Positions 1 through 5,981 of a stretch of 7,785 bases of DNA are shown in pieces. Numbering within the stretch: the first letter of the stretch is position 1; each line of letters begins with the position of its first letter. Below the pieces are notes generated by a model. It saw only the letters and a program-made list of their open reading frames with translations. It had not been told where the DNA came from and searched no databases. This DNA comes from Candidatus Pelagibacter sp. TMED153 (GTDB lineage: Bacteria; Pseudomonadota; Alphaproteobacteria; Pelagibacterales; Pelagibacteraceae). The stretch is taken from positions 1,213 to 8,997 of the forward strand of contig NHHC02000016.1 in NCBI GenBank assembly GCA_002169935.2, read 5' to 3'. The position numbers were made by a program, and so were the translations under genes.

Positions 1-891
1 GTAATATGTTCAGGAGGATGTCTTGGTATATTAATTCCACCAAGCATTATGCTTATTGTTTATTCAGTAATCGCTCAGCTCTCGCCATTAAGGCTATTTG
101 CTGCTGCAATACTTCCTGGTTTATTGTTAGCAGGATTATATATAGGTTATGCAATCACAAGAGCTTATTTTAATCCATCTTTAGCACCTAAACCCCCTGA
201 GGAAGAAATACCTCCAAGATCTGAAATATTGAAAGAGGTTTTAGTTTCTTTTCTTCCACTCTTTTCATTAATTATTTTGGTGCTTGGTACGATCTTAGGA
301 GGTTTGGCTACACCTGCTGAAGCGGCAGGAGTAGGCGCTTTCGGAGCCATTGTTCTTTCATACTTTTATAAAACTTTAAAATGGAAAAACTTTAAGGAGT
401 CAGTCTTTCTTACAGCCAAGACAACGGCAATGATAATGTGGCTATTCATAGGATCCTGGACTTTTTCATCTGTTTTTTCTTACTTAGGAGGCCACGAAGT
501 TTTTGAACATTTCTTTAAAGCTATGGATCTTGCACCTTGGCAGTTTTTAGTAATTACTCAGATTATAATTTTCTTACTTGGGTGGCCATTGGAGTGGACT
601 GAAATATTGATTATTTTTGTTCCAATTTTTTTACCTTTAGTTGAGTTCTTTGGAGTAAATCCATATTTCTTTGCAATGTTGATAGCATTAAATTTACAAA
701 CTTCTTTTTTAACTCCACCAATGGCAATGTCTGCTTACTATTTAAAAGGTGTTCAATCCAAAAATGTAGAACTTATGGATATATTTAGAGGGATCATGCC
801 TTTCTTAGGAATAGTAATATTTGCAATGGTTTTAATGTATTTGTTTCCAGGTATCGCACTTTGGTTACCGGACACATTATTTGCAAATTAA
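1..891 (+). CDS. dctM: TRAP transporter large permease (DctM family), 5'-truncated by window edge
   Basis: This is the C-terminal 296 residues of the large (12-TM type) membrane subunit of a tripartite ATP-independent periplasmic transporter, which uses an ion gradient to import substrates, usually organic acids, delivered by a periplasmic binding protein. The reading frame is open from base 1, so the ATG at 49 is internal. Seen in the fragment: the family hallmark GCLGILIPPS (residues 6-15), a hydrophobic pair of helices to about residue 56, a proline- and glutamate-rich loop (about 57-75), the conserved ATPAEAAG motif (103-110), LEWTEI (197-202), and LNLQTSFLTPP (230-240) before the last helix. 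The ending LFPGIALWLPD is typical of DctM C-termini. The last two motifs recall the subgroup annotated 'mannitol/chloroaromatic', but the substrate cannot be read from sequence. The small permease and binding protein, expected upstream, are outside the window. The amidase gene starts 9 nt after the stop, suggesting co-transcription. Confidence 0.93.
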   Translation, partial: VICSGGCLGILIPPSIMLIVYSVIAQLSPLRLFAAAILPGLLLAGLYIGYAITRAYFNPSLAPKPPEEEIPPRSEILKEVLVSFLPLFSLIILVLGTILGGLATPAEAAGVGAFGAIVLSYFYKTLKWKNFKESVFLTAKTTAMIMWLFIGSWTFSSVFSYLGGHEVFEHFFKAMDLAPWQFLVITQIIIFLLGWPLEWTEILIIFVPIFLPLVEFFGVNPYFFAMLIALNLQTSFLTPPMAMSAYYLKGVQSKNVELMDIFRGIMPFLGIVIFAMVLMYLFPGIALWLPDTLFAN

Positions 892-900
892 TAATTTACG

Positions 901-2232
901 ATGATAGATACAGTTTCTTTAAATGCCAATGAGTTGGTTACAAAATTAAAATCTGGAGACATTTCTTCAGTAGAATTATGCAAAGCTTATATTAAAAGAA
1001 TTGAAAAATTTGAGAAAGATGTTCAAGCTTGGGCTTTTTTAGACAAGAAAATACTTTTAGAGAAAGCTGAGGAAGCAGACGAATATAGAAAGTCAGGTAA
1101 ACCTCTAGGGTCTTTGCATGGTCTTCCCGTTGCAATTAAAGATATTATAGGAACATATGACATGCCAACTGAGTGTGGAACAGTATTTAGAAAAAAGATG
1201 TCTACTTCTCAAGACTCGGAGATAGTAAACTTATTGAAGACTGCGGGAGCTATCATAATGGGAAAAACAGTTACTTGTGAATTAGCATATATTCATCCAA
1301 GTAAAACAAAAAACCCACATGATTATTCAAGGACTCCAGGAGGTTCATCAAGTGGGTCCGCAGCAGTTATTGCTTCTCATATGGCTCATCTATCTATTGG
1401 TTCTCAAACAGGCGGTTCAATCATTAGACCTGCATCTTATTGTGGAATTGTAGGCTTCAAACCTTCTTATGGATTAATTTCAAGAAATGGTGTTTTAAAA
1501 ACCTCTGATAAACTTGATACCATGGGGGTATTTGGAAAAACCGTAAAAGATGTAGCTTTACTTGCTAAAGCTTTAATAAAAAAAGATTTATATGATCCAG
1601 CTACTGTTCATTTTGCTGCAGATGATATGATAAAGATTTGCGAAGAAGGACCAATCTTTGAACCGAAATTTATTTTTTATAAAACTGACAAATGGAAAAA
1701 TATTGATAAAGAATCTCGAAATGCTTTTGAATTTTTGATAAAAAAATTTAAAAAAAATATAGAAGTTTTTGATACACCGTCTTACTTTAAAGAAATACCA
1801 AAATATCATCAGGTAATACACGAAACAGATTTAGCTAATAATTTTCAAGTTTATTATAAGAAAGATAAAAATAAACTATCTAAAGAAATGAGAGATGCTA
1901 TAGAAAGGGGAATGAAATATTCAGCTAAGGAATATACAGATGCAATAGATTTTATGAAACAAAGTTACGAGTCTTATAAAGAAGTTTTTGAAGATTATCA
2001 TGGTATTATAACACCATCTTCGAGCGGCGTTGCTGATAGAGGTTTAAAATCAACTGGTAGTGCAGATTTTCAAAAAATTTGGACCTATTTAGGCTTACCA
2101 TGTATTTCGCTTCCTTTACTAACAGGAGAAAATGACTTACCATTGGGAGTTCAATTAGTTGGAAACAAACTAGATGACTTAAGATTTTTAGGAACAGCTA
2201 ACTGGCTAGAGGAAAATTGTAAAGATGAATAA
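901..2232 (+). CDS. Amidase-signature (AS) family hydrolase
   Basis: A 443-residue cytoplasmic amidase that should hydrolyse a carboxamide to an acid plus ammonia or an amine. The complete AS catalytic triad is visible: Lys80 in PVAIKD, the cis-Ser Ser149 in GGSSSGS (147-153), and the nucleophile Ser173 in QTGGSIIRP. The 24-residue Ser-Ser spacing equals that of malonamidase E2 and FAAH. The C-terminal part has the family signatures TYLGLPCISLPL and LPLGVQLVG. Length is slightly below the usual 450-490. It looks like a stand-alone amidase rather than GatA: the middle region (about 335-375) has the E-R-G-x-x-x-S-A-x-x-Y spacing of solitary amidases, and no gatB or gatC is adjacent. The ATG at 901 has no clear Shine-Dalgarno sequence and lies 9 nt behind the TRAP permease gene, so translation may depend on coupling. 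The context suggests that it processes the TRAP cargo. The specific substrate is unknown. Confidence 0.92.
   Translation: MIDTVSLNANELVTKLKSGDISSVELCKAYIKRIEKFEKDVQAWAFLDKKILLEKAEEADEYRKSGKPLGSLHGLPVAIKDIIGTYDMPTECGTVFRKKMSTSQDSEIVNLLKTAGAIIMGKTVTCELAYIHPSKTKNPHDYSRTPGGSSSGSAAVIASHMAHLSIGSQTGGSIIRPASYCGIVGFKPSYGLISRNGVLKTSDKLDTMGVFGKTVKDVALLAKALIKKDLYDPATVHFAADDMIKICEEGPIFEPKFIFYKTDKWKNIDKESRNAFEFLIKKFKKNIEVFDTPSYFKEIPKYHQVIHETDLANNFQVYYKKDKNKLSKEMRDAIERGMKYSAKEYTDAIDFMKQSYESYKEVFEDYHGIITPSSSGVADRGLKSTGSADFQKIWTYLGLPCISLPLLTGENDLPLGVQLVGNKLDDLRFLGTANWLEENCKDE
2208..2214 (+). promoter_or_regulatory. Ribosome binding site for the small membrane protein gene
   Basis: AGAGGAA inside the end of the amidase gene sits 10 nt before the ATG at 2225. 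It is one of the few recognisable Shine-Dalgarno sequences in the window and supports translation of the short overlapping ORF. Confidence 0.5.
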
Positions 2233-2404
2233 AATAACATCAATAATAGCTTGTATATTCTGTATTGCATTTTTAATTGGTTTAGCAACAACTTTAACAA
2301 GATCAATGATGATTGGCTTTTTAGACGTTTTGCCAGTTTATATATTGATGGGCTTAGTAATAGTAATGATGTTATATGAAGCCTTCGGTGACAAAAAAAA
2401 ATAA
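2225..2404 (+). CDS. Small two-helix membrane protein, hypothetical
   Basis: A 59-residue ORF that starts inside the last 8 nt of the amidase gene and ends 29 nt inside the EamA transporter gene. The predicted protein has two hydrophobic segments, about residues 4-24 and 31-51, separated by a short loop containing Thr-Arg-Ser, and ends in charged YEAFGDKKK. With Lys3 at the N-terminus and the lysines at the C-terminus, both ends should face the cytoplasm, making a helical hairpin. A plausible ribosome binding site lies 10 nt upstream. I do not recognise a family. Its place in a tightly overlapping gene run argues that it is translated, and it may be an accessory subunit of one of the neighbouring membrane proteins, but nothing in the sequence proves a function. 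The final codons run through an A9 homopolymer (2393-2401); losing one A would fuse this frame to the transporter frame. Confidence 0.62.
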   Translation: MNKITSIIACIFCIAFLIGLATTLTRSMMIGFLDVLPVYILMGLVIVMMLYEAFGDKKK

Positions 2405-3281
2405 CTTTTATCCTTATTTATTACTATTAATTCAGCCGATTTTTATGGCTTCTAATATTATTGTTGCAAGAGGAGGAGTAGAGTATGTTCCACCGGTTTC
2501 TTTGGCATTTTGGAGGTGGTTAACCGTGTTTATAATTTTAATACCGTTCTTTTTTGAAGAAATTGTAAAAAAAAGAACACAATTTAAAAAAGAGTCATAT
2601 AAACTTTTTTTCCTAGGGCTTATGGGTTGTGGTATTTGCGGCGCATTTCCTTTTATAGCTGGAATGTCGACTACAATGGCAAATATGGGAATTATTTATA
2701 CTTCTTCTCCTATTTTTATAATCTTACTATCAGTATTATTTTTTGGAGACAAAATTAATCTGTTTAGGATTATAGGTCTAATTTTGTGTCTTTTTGGTGT
2801 TTTAATAATTATTTGCAAAGGTGATTTAAATTATTTAATCAATTTTAAGTTTACTTCTGGAGATCTATGGATGCTGGGCGCAGCAGTTGGTTGGGCAATT
2901 TATTCAATTTTTCTTATTAACTGGAGAAGCAGTTTTAGTCTTATGGCCAGATTTACTCTCATAGCATTTTTTGGAGCAATTACATTATTTCCTTTTTATA
3001 TAATAGAAGAGTTCTATTTTTTTAATACTATATTTGATAATAATTTTATATTTTGGGTTTTATTTGCAGCTATCTCTCCTGGAATAATAGCTTTTACTTT
3101 GTATACTAAAGTTCAAAAATACGTTGGAGCCTCGCTAGCAGGATTTACACTTTATATATTTTCAATCTATTCTGCTATTTACGGAATAGTTTTATTTGAT
3201 GAACTCCTATTAAGTTTTCATTATTACGGAGCAGCTCTTGTATTTTTAGGAGTATATTTAGCTAAGAAGATTGTAAAATGA
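2376..3281 (+). CDS. EamA/DMT-family transporter (10 TM)
   Basis: A 301-residue inner-membrane protein of the drug/metabolite transporter superfamily, whose members mostly export amino acids, nucleobases or other small metabolites. Ten hydrophobic segments can be placed at about 12-32, 41-60, 77-95, 102-123, 128-147, 164-183, 190-210, 225-244, 251-273 and 281-298, forming two five-helix EamA repeats. Typical repeat signatures are visible: the FWRW element after helix 1, YTSSPIFIILLSVLFFGDK ending helix 4 of repeat one, and the matching SIYSAIYGIVLFDE in repeat two. Length is normal for the family. ATG 2376 is chosen because it gives a complete first helix; GTG 2388 in the same frame is an alternative, and the next Met (codon 24) would delete helix 1. 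There is no visible Shine-Dalgarno sequence and the start overlaps the small upstream ORF by 29 nt, so coupling is likely. The gene ends in an ATGA overlap with the next. The substrate is unknown. Confidence 0.9.
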   Translation: MKPSVTKKNNFYPYLLLLIQPIFMASNIIVARGGVEYVPPVSLAFWRWLTVFIILIPFFFEEIVKKRTQFKKESYKLFFLGLMGCGICGAFPFIAGMSTTMANMGIIYTSSPIFIILLSVLFFGDKINLFRIIGLILCLFGVLIIICKGDLNYLINFKFTSGDLWMLGAAVGWAIYSIFLINWRSSFSLMARFTLIAFFGAITLFPFYIIEEFYFFNTIFDNNFIFWVLFAAISPGIIAFTLYTKVQKYVGASLAGFTLYIFSIYSAIYGIVLFDELLLSFHYYGAALVFLGVYLAKKIVK

Positions 3282-4078
3282 AGTATTTTTTTCTTTCTTT
3301 ATCGTATTTAATACTTGCTTACGTAATAGTTATAATTTTTGTATATTTATACCAAAGAAATCTACTTTATCATCCGTCAGAAAATAATTACCAGGATGCT
3401 AAAATTCAATTTAATTATGAAGAAATTTTTATAAAAGTTGACGAAAAAATTAAGCTTAAGTCTTGGATAATAAAAAAAGATTTTATAAAATTTAAAACTT
3501 TAGTAATATTTCATGGAAATGCAGGACATCTTTCAAATAGAATTTATAAAATCAATGAATTAAATAAATTAGATATTAATATACTTTTAATCTCCTGGAG
3601 AGGATTTAGTGGTAATAAAGGTTCACCTACAGAAAAAAATCTTTATCAAGATGCAGAGTCTGCGATTAAATGGTTAAACGAACAAAAAATTGATAATAAA
3701 AAAATAATTCTTTATGGGGAGTCTTTAGGAAGTGGTGTGGCTATAGAAATGGCTAAGAAAAATAATTTTAATAGTATAATATTAGAGTCGCCTTTTACTT
3801 CGATAGAAAATTCTGCAAAAATCTATTACCCCTATTTACCAGTAAGGCTTCTCTTAAAAGATAAATATGACTCAATTAGTAAGATTAAAATGGTTAACAC
3901 CCCAATTTTGATTATGCACGGTAAGATGGATGATATAGTGCCGTTTTTTATGGGAAAAGAATTATTTGAAAAAGCTAATAACCCTAAATACTCTTATTTC
4001 ACCTCTGATGATGGACACATGATGGAATTCAATCCAAGTTTAGTGAATGCAATTAAAAAATTTATTGAAAAATATTAA
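3278..4078 (+). CDS. Membrane-anchored alpha/beta hydrolase (Bem46/ABHD13-17 type)
   Basis: A 266-residue serine hydrolase with an N-terminal uncleaved signal anchor (hydrophobic residues about 4-24, followed by YQRN), then a soluble alpha/beta hydrolase domain. Visible landmarks: the oxyanion-region motif FHGNAGH (78-84), the SWRGFSGNKGSP segment (106-117) typical of this group, the nucleophile elbow YGESLGSG with Ser149, the acid Asp218 in GKMDDIVP, and the catalytic His247 in DDGHMMEF. All three triad residues are present at the expected spacing, so the enzyme should be active. Bem46/ABHD17 relatives include thioesterases and carboxylesterases, but the physiological substrate is usually unknown in bacteria. 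Its ATG overlaps the transporter stop by 4 nt (ATGA), making it the last gene of the plus-strand run. Its stop codon overlaps the end of convergent ftsY. Confidence 0.9.
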   Translation: MKYFFLSLSYLILAYVIVIIFVYLYQRNLLYHPSENNYQDAKIQFNYEEIFIKVDEKIKLKSWIIKKDFIKFKTLVIFHGNAGHLSNRIYKINELNKLDINILLISWRGFSGNKGSPTEKNLYQDAESAIKWLNEQKIDNKKIILYGESLGSGVAIEMAKKNNFNSIILESPFTSIENSAKIYYPYLPVRLLLKDKYDSISKIKMVNTPILIMHGKMDDIVPFFMGKELFEKANNPKYSYFTSDDGHMMEFNPSLVNAIKKFIEKY

Positions 4079-4995
4079 GAATTTAAACCTAATAATGCTT
4101 TAGTAAAAAACTCAGCTCTAAATGGATGTAAGTCGGTGTCTTTTTCTCCCATCCCTACTGCTACAATAGGTAAATTATATTTTTTACAAATTGCCAAAAT
4201 AATTCCACCTTTTGCAGTGCTATCTAGTTTAGTAACAATTAAACCAGTGATACTATGAATTTTACTAAATTCTTCGACTTGATTTAAAGCGTTTTGTCCT
4301 GTGGTTGCGTCTAACACTAAAATTACTTCATTAGGAAATTTTTCATCAATTTTTTTGAGAACATTTAAGATTTTTTTATATTCTTCCATTAAATTTTTTT
4401 TATTATGTAATCTTCCAGCGGTATCTATTAAAGCAATATCTATTTGATTTTTTTTCGCAAATTCAGCTGTTTTAAAGGCTACCGATGCAGGATCACTATT
4501 AATCTCAGATTTTATTATATCAACTTTAACTTTTGCGGACCAAACTTGTAATTGATCTATTGCTGCAGCTCTAAAAGTATCTGCTGCACCAAAGACAACT
4601 GATCTGTTATTATCTTTAAAATATTTTCCAAGTTTTCCAATAGTTGTTGTTTTTCCTACTCCATTAACACCTGAGACTACTATTACAGAAGAATTGGCAT
4701 TACCCATTAAACTTAAATCTTTCTCATATTTCAAAAGTTCAATTGCCATTTTATCAGCTAACAACTTTAAAATTTCTTTATGGTCTTCTAATTTTTTATC
4801 AATTTTAAAATTCTCAAAATCTTTTCTAAGCTCTCTAGCAACATCAATTCCTGCATCTGAAGAAATTATTAATTCTTCAAATTTCGTTAAAACATTATCA
4901 TCTATCACTTTTTTTGAAAAAATATTTTTAAAACCTTCAGAAAGACTTGAAGAACTTTTTCCTAGTCCCAATTTAAATTTATCAAATAACGTCAT
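4075..4995 (-). CDS. ftsY: Signal recognition particle receptor FtsY
   Basis: FtsY is the membrane-associated SRP-receptor GTPase that docks Ffh-ribosome complexes at the SecYEG translocon. The 306-residue protein has an N-terminal amphipathic start (LFDKFKLGLGKS) matching the membrane-targeting helix, an N domain to about residue 100, and a complete G domain: P-loop GVNGVGKTT (109-117), insertion-box motif DTFRAAAIDQL (139-149), DTAGR (191-195), TKLD (255-258), and closing GMGE (281-284) and DLHPF (288-292). Compared with E. coli FtsY (about 500 residues) the acidic A domain is missing, as in many short alphaproteobacterial receptors, so the core NG protein with its lipid-binding helix is retained. 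Its ATG follows the dapF stop after a single base (TAGtATG), indicating translational coupling. Its 3' end overlaps the convergent hydrolase gene by 4 nt, leaving no room for a separate terminator. Confidence 0.96.
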   Translation of the reverse strand: MTLFDKFKLGLGKSSSSLSEGFKNIFSKKVIDDNVLTKFEELIISSDAGIDVARELRKDFENFKIDKKLEDHKEILKLLADKMAIELLKYEKDLSLMGNANSSVIVVSGVNGVGKTTTIGKLGKYFKDNNRSVVFGAADTFRAAAIDQLQVWSAKVKVDIIKSEINSDPASVAFKTAEFAKKNQIDIALIDTAGRLHNKKNLMEEYKKILNVLKKIDEKFPNEVILVLDATTGQNALNQVEEFSKIHSITGLIVTKLDSTAKGGIILAICKKYNLPIVAVGMGEKDTDLHPFRAEFFTKALLGLNS

Positions 4996-4996
4996 A

Positions 4997-5815
4997 CTAG
5001 ATGTTTATTTTTATCTTTTTTACTTCAGAGACAGGTCCAGTCATAAATACATTATTTGATCGATCTATCTCTATATTTAAAAAACCCTCTTTAAATTTAA
5101 TATCTACTTTATTATTAACTAATCCATTTTTATGAGCAACAACAGCTGTTGCACAAGCTGCTGTACCGCAAGCTTTAGTAAGACCTGCACCTCTCTCCCA
5201 AACATTTACTATAATATTTTTTTTATCAACTACCTGAGCAAATGTAACGTTAGTTTTTTCTGGAAAAATTTCATGATTTTCAATCTTAGGACCGATTTCT
5301 TTTAGATCATATTCAAAACAATCTTTTACAAAAAAAACTATGTGTGGATTACCTATATTTACACAAAATCCTCCAGTAAATTCTTGGTTGTTAATATTAA
5401 GAGTAATATTATCTGAATTTGTTGATTTAGATAATGGAATATCTTTGAAATTGAATAAAGGTTTTCCCATTTCAAGTCTTACACTTAAATTTTCAAATAT
5501 TTGGGCGTTAAGTATCCTATTATTTGTTTTTAATTTAATTTCTTTAGTATTTAAATTTTTACTTAACAGATAAGCTACACACCTAGATCCATTGCCACAA
5601 GCACTTACCTCTCCTCCATCAGAATTAAAAATTGTTATAGGGAAATAATTTTCTTTTTCTTTTTCTATAAATATTATTTGATCAAAACCAATGTTATCCA
5701 TATTTGCCAATTCAACAATTTTTTCTTTTGTTAAACTGACAGACTTATCTCTTCTATCAATGATTATAAAATCATTTCCTAAGCCGTCCATTTTATAAGC
5801 GTTAATAGTTACCAT
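4997..5815 (-). CDS. dapF: Diaminopimelate epimerase
   Basis: DapF interconverts LL- and meso-diaminopimelate, the penultimate step to lysine and the source of the peptidoglycan cross-linking residue. The 272-residue cytoplasmic enzyme shows the two pseudo-symmetric halves of the family. The N-terminal YKMDGLGNDF (7-16) is followed by catalytic Cys73 in SACGNGSRC. The second half has GNPH (155-158), ERGAG (207-211) and the second catalytic Cys216 in TKACGTAACA. These two cysteines are the acid/base pair of the cofactor-independent racemisation. Length matches the usual 270-280. The start at 5815 is chosen because it supplies the short beta-strand that precedes K-M-x-G-L-G-N-D-F in relatives. 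It has no Shine-Dalgarno sequence and a good -10 box ends only 8 nt upstream, so the mRNA may be nearly leaderless. dapF is the first gene of a dapF-ftsY unit; many Alphaproteobacteria have mtaB between these two genes and it is absent here. Confidence 0.96.
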   Translation of the reverse strand: MVTINAYKMDGLGNDFIIIDRRDKSVSLTKEKIVELANMDNIGFDQIIFIEKEKENYFPITIFNSDGGEVSACGNGSRCVAYLLSKNLNTKEIKLKTNNRILNAQIFENLSVRLEMGKPLFNFKDIPLSKSTNSDNITLNINNQEFTGGFCVNIGNPHIVFFVKDCFEYDLKEIGPKIENHEIFPEKTNVTFAQVVDKKNIIVNVWERGAGLTKACGTAACATAVVAHKNGLVNNKVDIKFKEGFLNIEIDRSNNVFMTGPVSEVKKIKINI

Positions 5816-5823
5816 AATTGATT

Positions 5824-5829
5824 AGTATA
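5824..5829 (-). promoter_or_regulatory. Candidate -10 box for dapF-ftsY
   Basis: On the minus strand this reads TATACT, one change from TATAAT. Starting about 7 nt downstream, transcription would begin at about 5816-5818, only 1-3 nt before the dapF ATG, giving a nearly leaderless mRNA. No convincing -35 box is seen 16-18 nt upstream, where the sequence is GGTTTT-like, so this is a motif-based guess. Confidence 0.35.
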
Positions 5830-5837
5830 ATTATTCA

Positions 5838-5866
5838 TTGACTTTTAAAACCCCAAATTGTAGTTT
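5838..5866 (+). promoter_or_regulatory. Candidate sigma70-type promoter for ffh-rpsP
   Basis: TTGACT (5838-5843) is a strong -35 match. A 17-nt spacer leads to TAGTTT (5861-5866), a weak -10. The predicted start is about 5873-5875, just before the first hairpin of the ffh leader, so the three hairpins would form almost the entire 5' untranslated region of about 108 nt. The agreement between predicted start and structure edge is the main support. Confidence 0.38.
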
Positions 5867-5877
5867 CTCTACACTTT

Positions 5878-5959
5878 CCGCAAATATCTAAGTTTTTGCG
5901 GTGCTCTTGAAATCAAGAGCGTCGACACTAGTCAGCGAAGGTTCGCCCACTAGTGCGAT
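5878..5959 (+). promoter_or_regulatory. Structured RNA leader upstream of ffh (three hairpins, candidate cis-regulatory element)
   Basis: Three hairpins follow one another. P1: CCGCAAA (5878-5884) with TTTGCGG (5895-5901), 7 bp, 10-nt loop. P2: GCTCTTG (5903-5909) with CAAGAGC (5914-5920), 7 bp, AAAT loop. P3: CACTAGT (5926-5932) with ACTAGTG (5949-5955), 7 bp, extended below a bulged A5925 by TCG/CGA (5922-5924 with 5956-5958) and above a 2x2 internal loop by GCGA/TCGC (5935-5938 with 5943-5946) closing an AGGT loop. By my count the element is about 49% G+C in an AT-rich genome. No oligo-T run follows any stem, so these are not simple intrinsic terminators. A comparative study of long GC-rich intergenic regions in Ca. 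Pelagibacter ubique reported a candidate cis-regulatory RNA before the gene for the cytoplasmic SRP protein; position and character here match that description as I recall it. The likely role is control of ffh, possibly autoregulatory. The ligand or mechanism is unknown. Confidence 0.75.
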
Positions 5960-5981
5960 TGGTGTTGGTTGATATAAAAAA

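Noticed and set aside
49..51. ATG 49 as the real start of the TRAP permease
   Set aside because: The frame is open to base 1 and the upstream residues GCLGILIPPS are a conserved internal DctM motif, so the gene is cut by the window edge.
1588..1821. Minus-strand ORF of 77 codons within the amidase
   Set aside because: Phe/Lys/Ile-rich antisense translation of an AT-rich coding stretch, with no start signal or recognisable motif.
4694..5059. Plus-strand ORF of 121 codons
   Set aside because: It is antisense to the FtsY N domain and dapF end, has no family features, and the minus-strand genes carry clear catalytic motifs.
5903..5920. Intrinsic terminator from the perfect 7-bp P2 hairpin
   Set aside because: No T-run follows the stem on either strand, and it lies inside the ffh leader instead of at a gene end.
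5878..5959. 4.5S SRP RNA gene next to ffh
   Set aside because: The invariant domain-IV segment with the GGAA tetraloop and GGAAGCAGC arm is absent on both strands, and the fold is three separate hairpins instead of one long rod.
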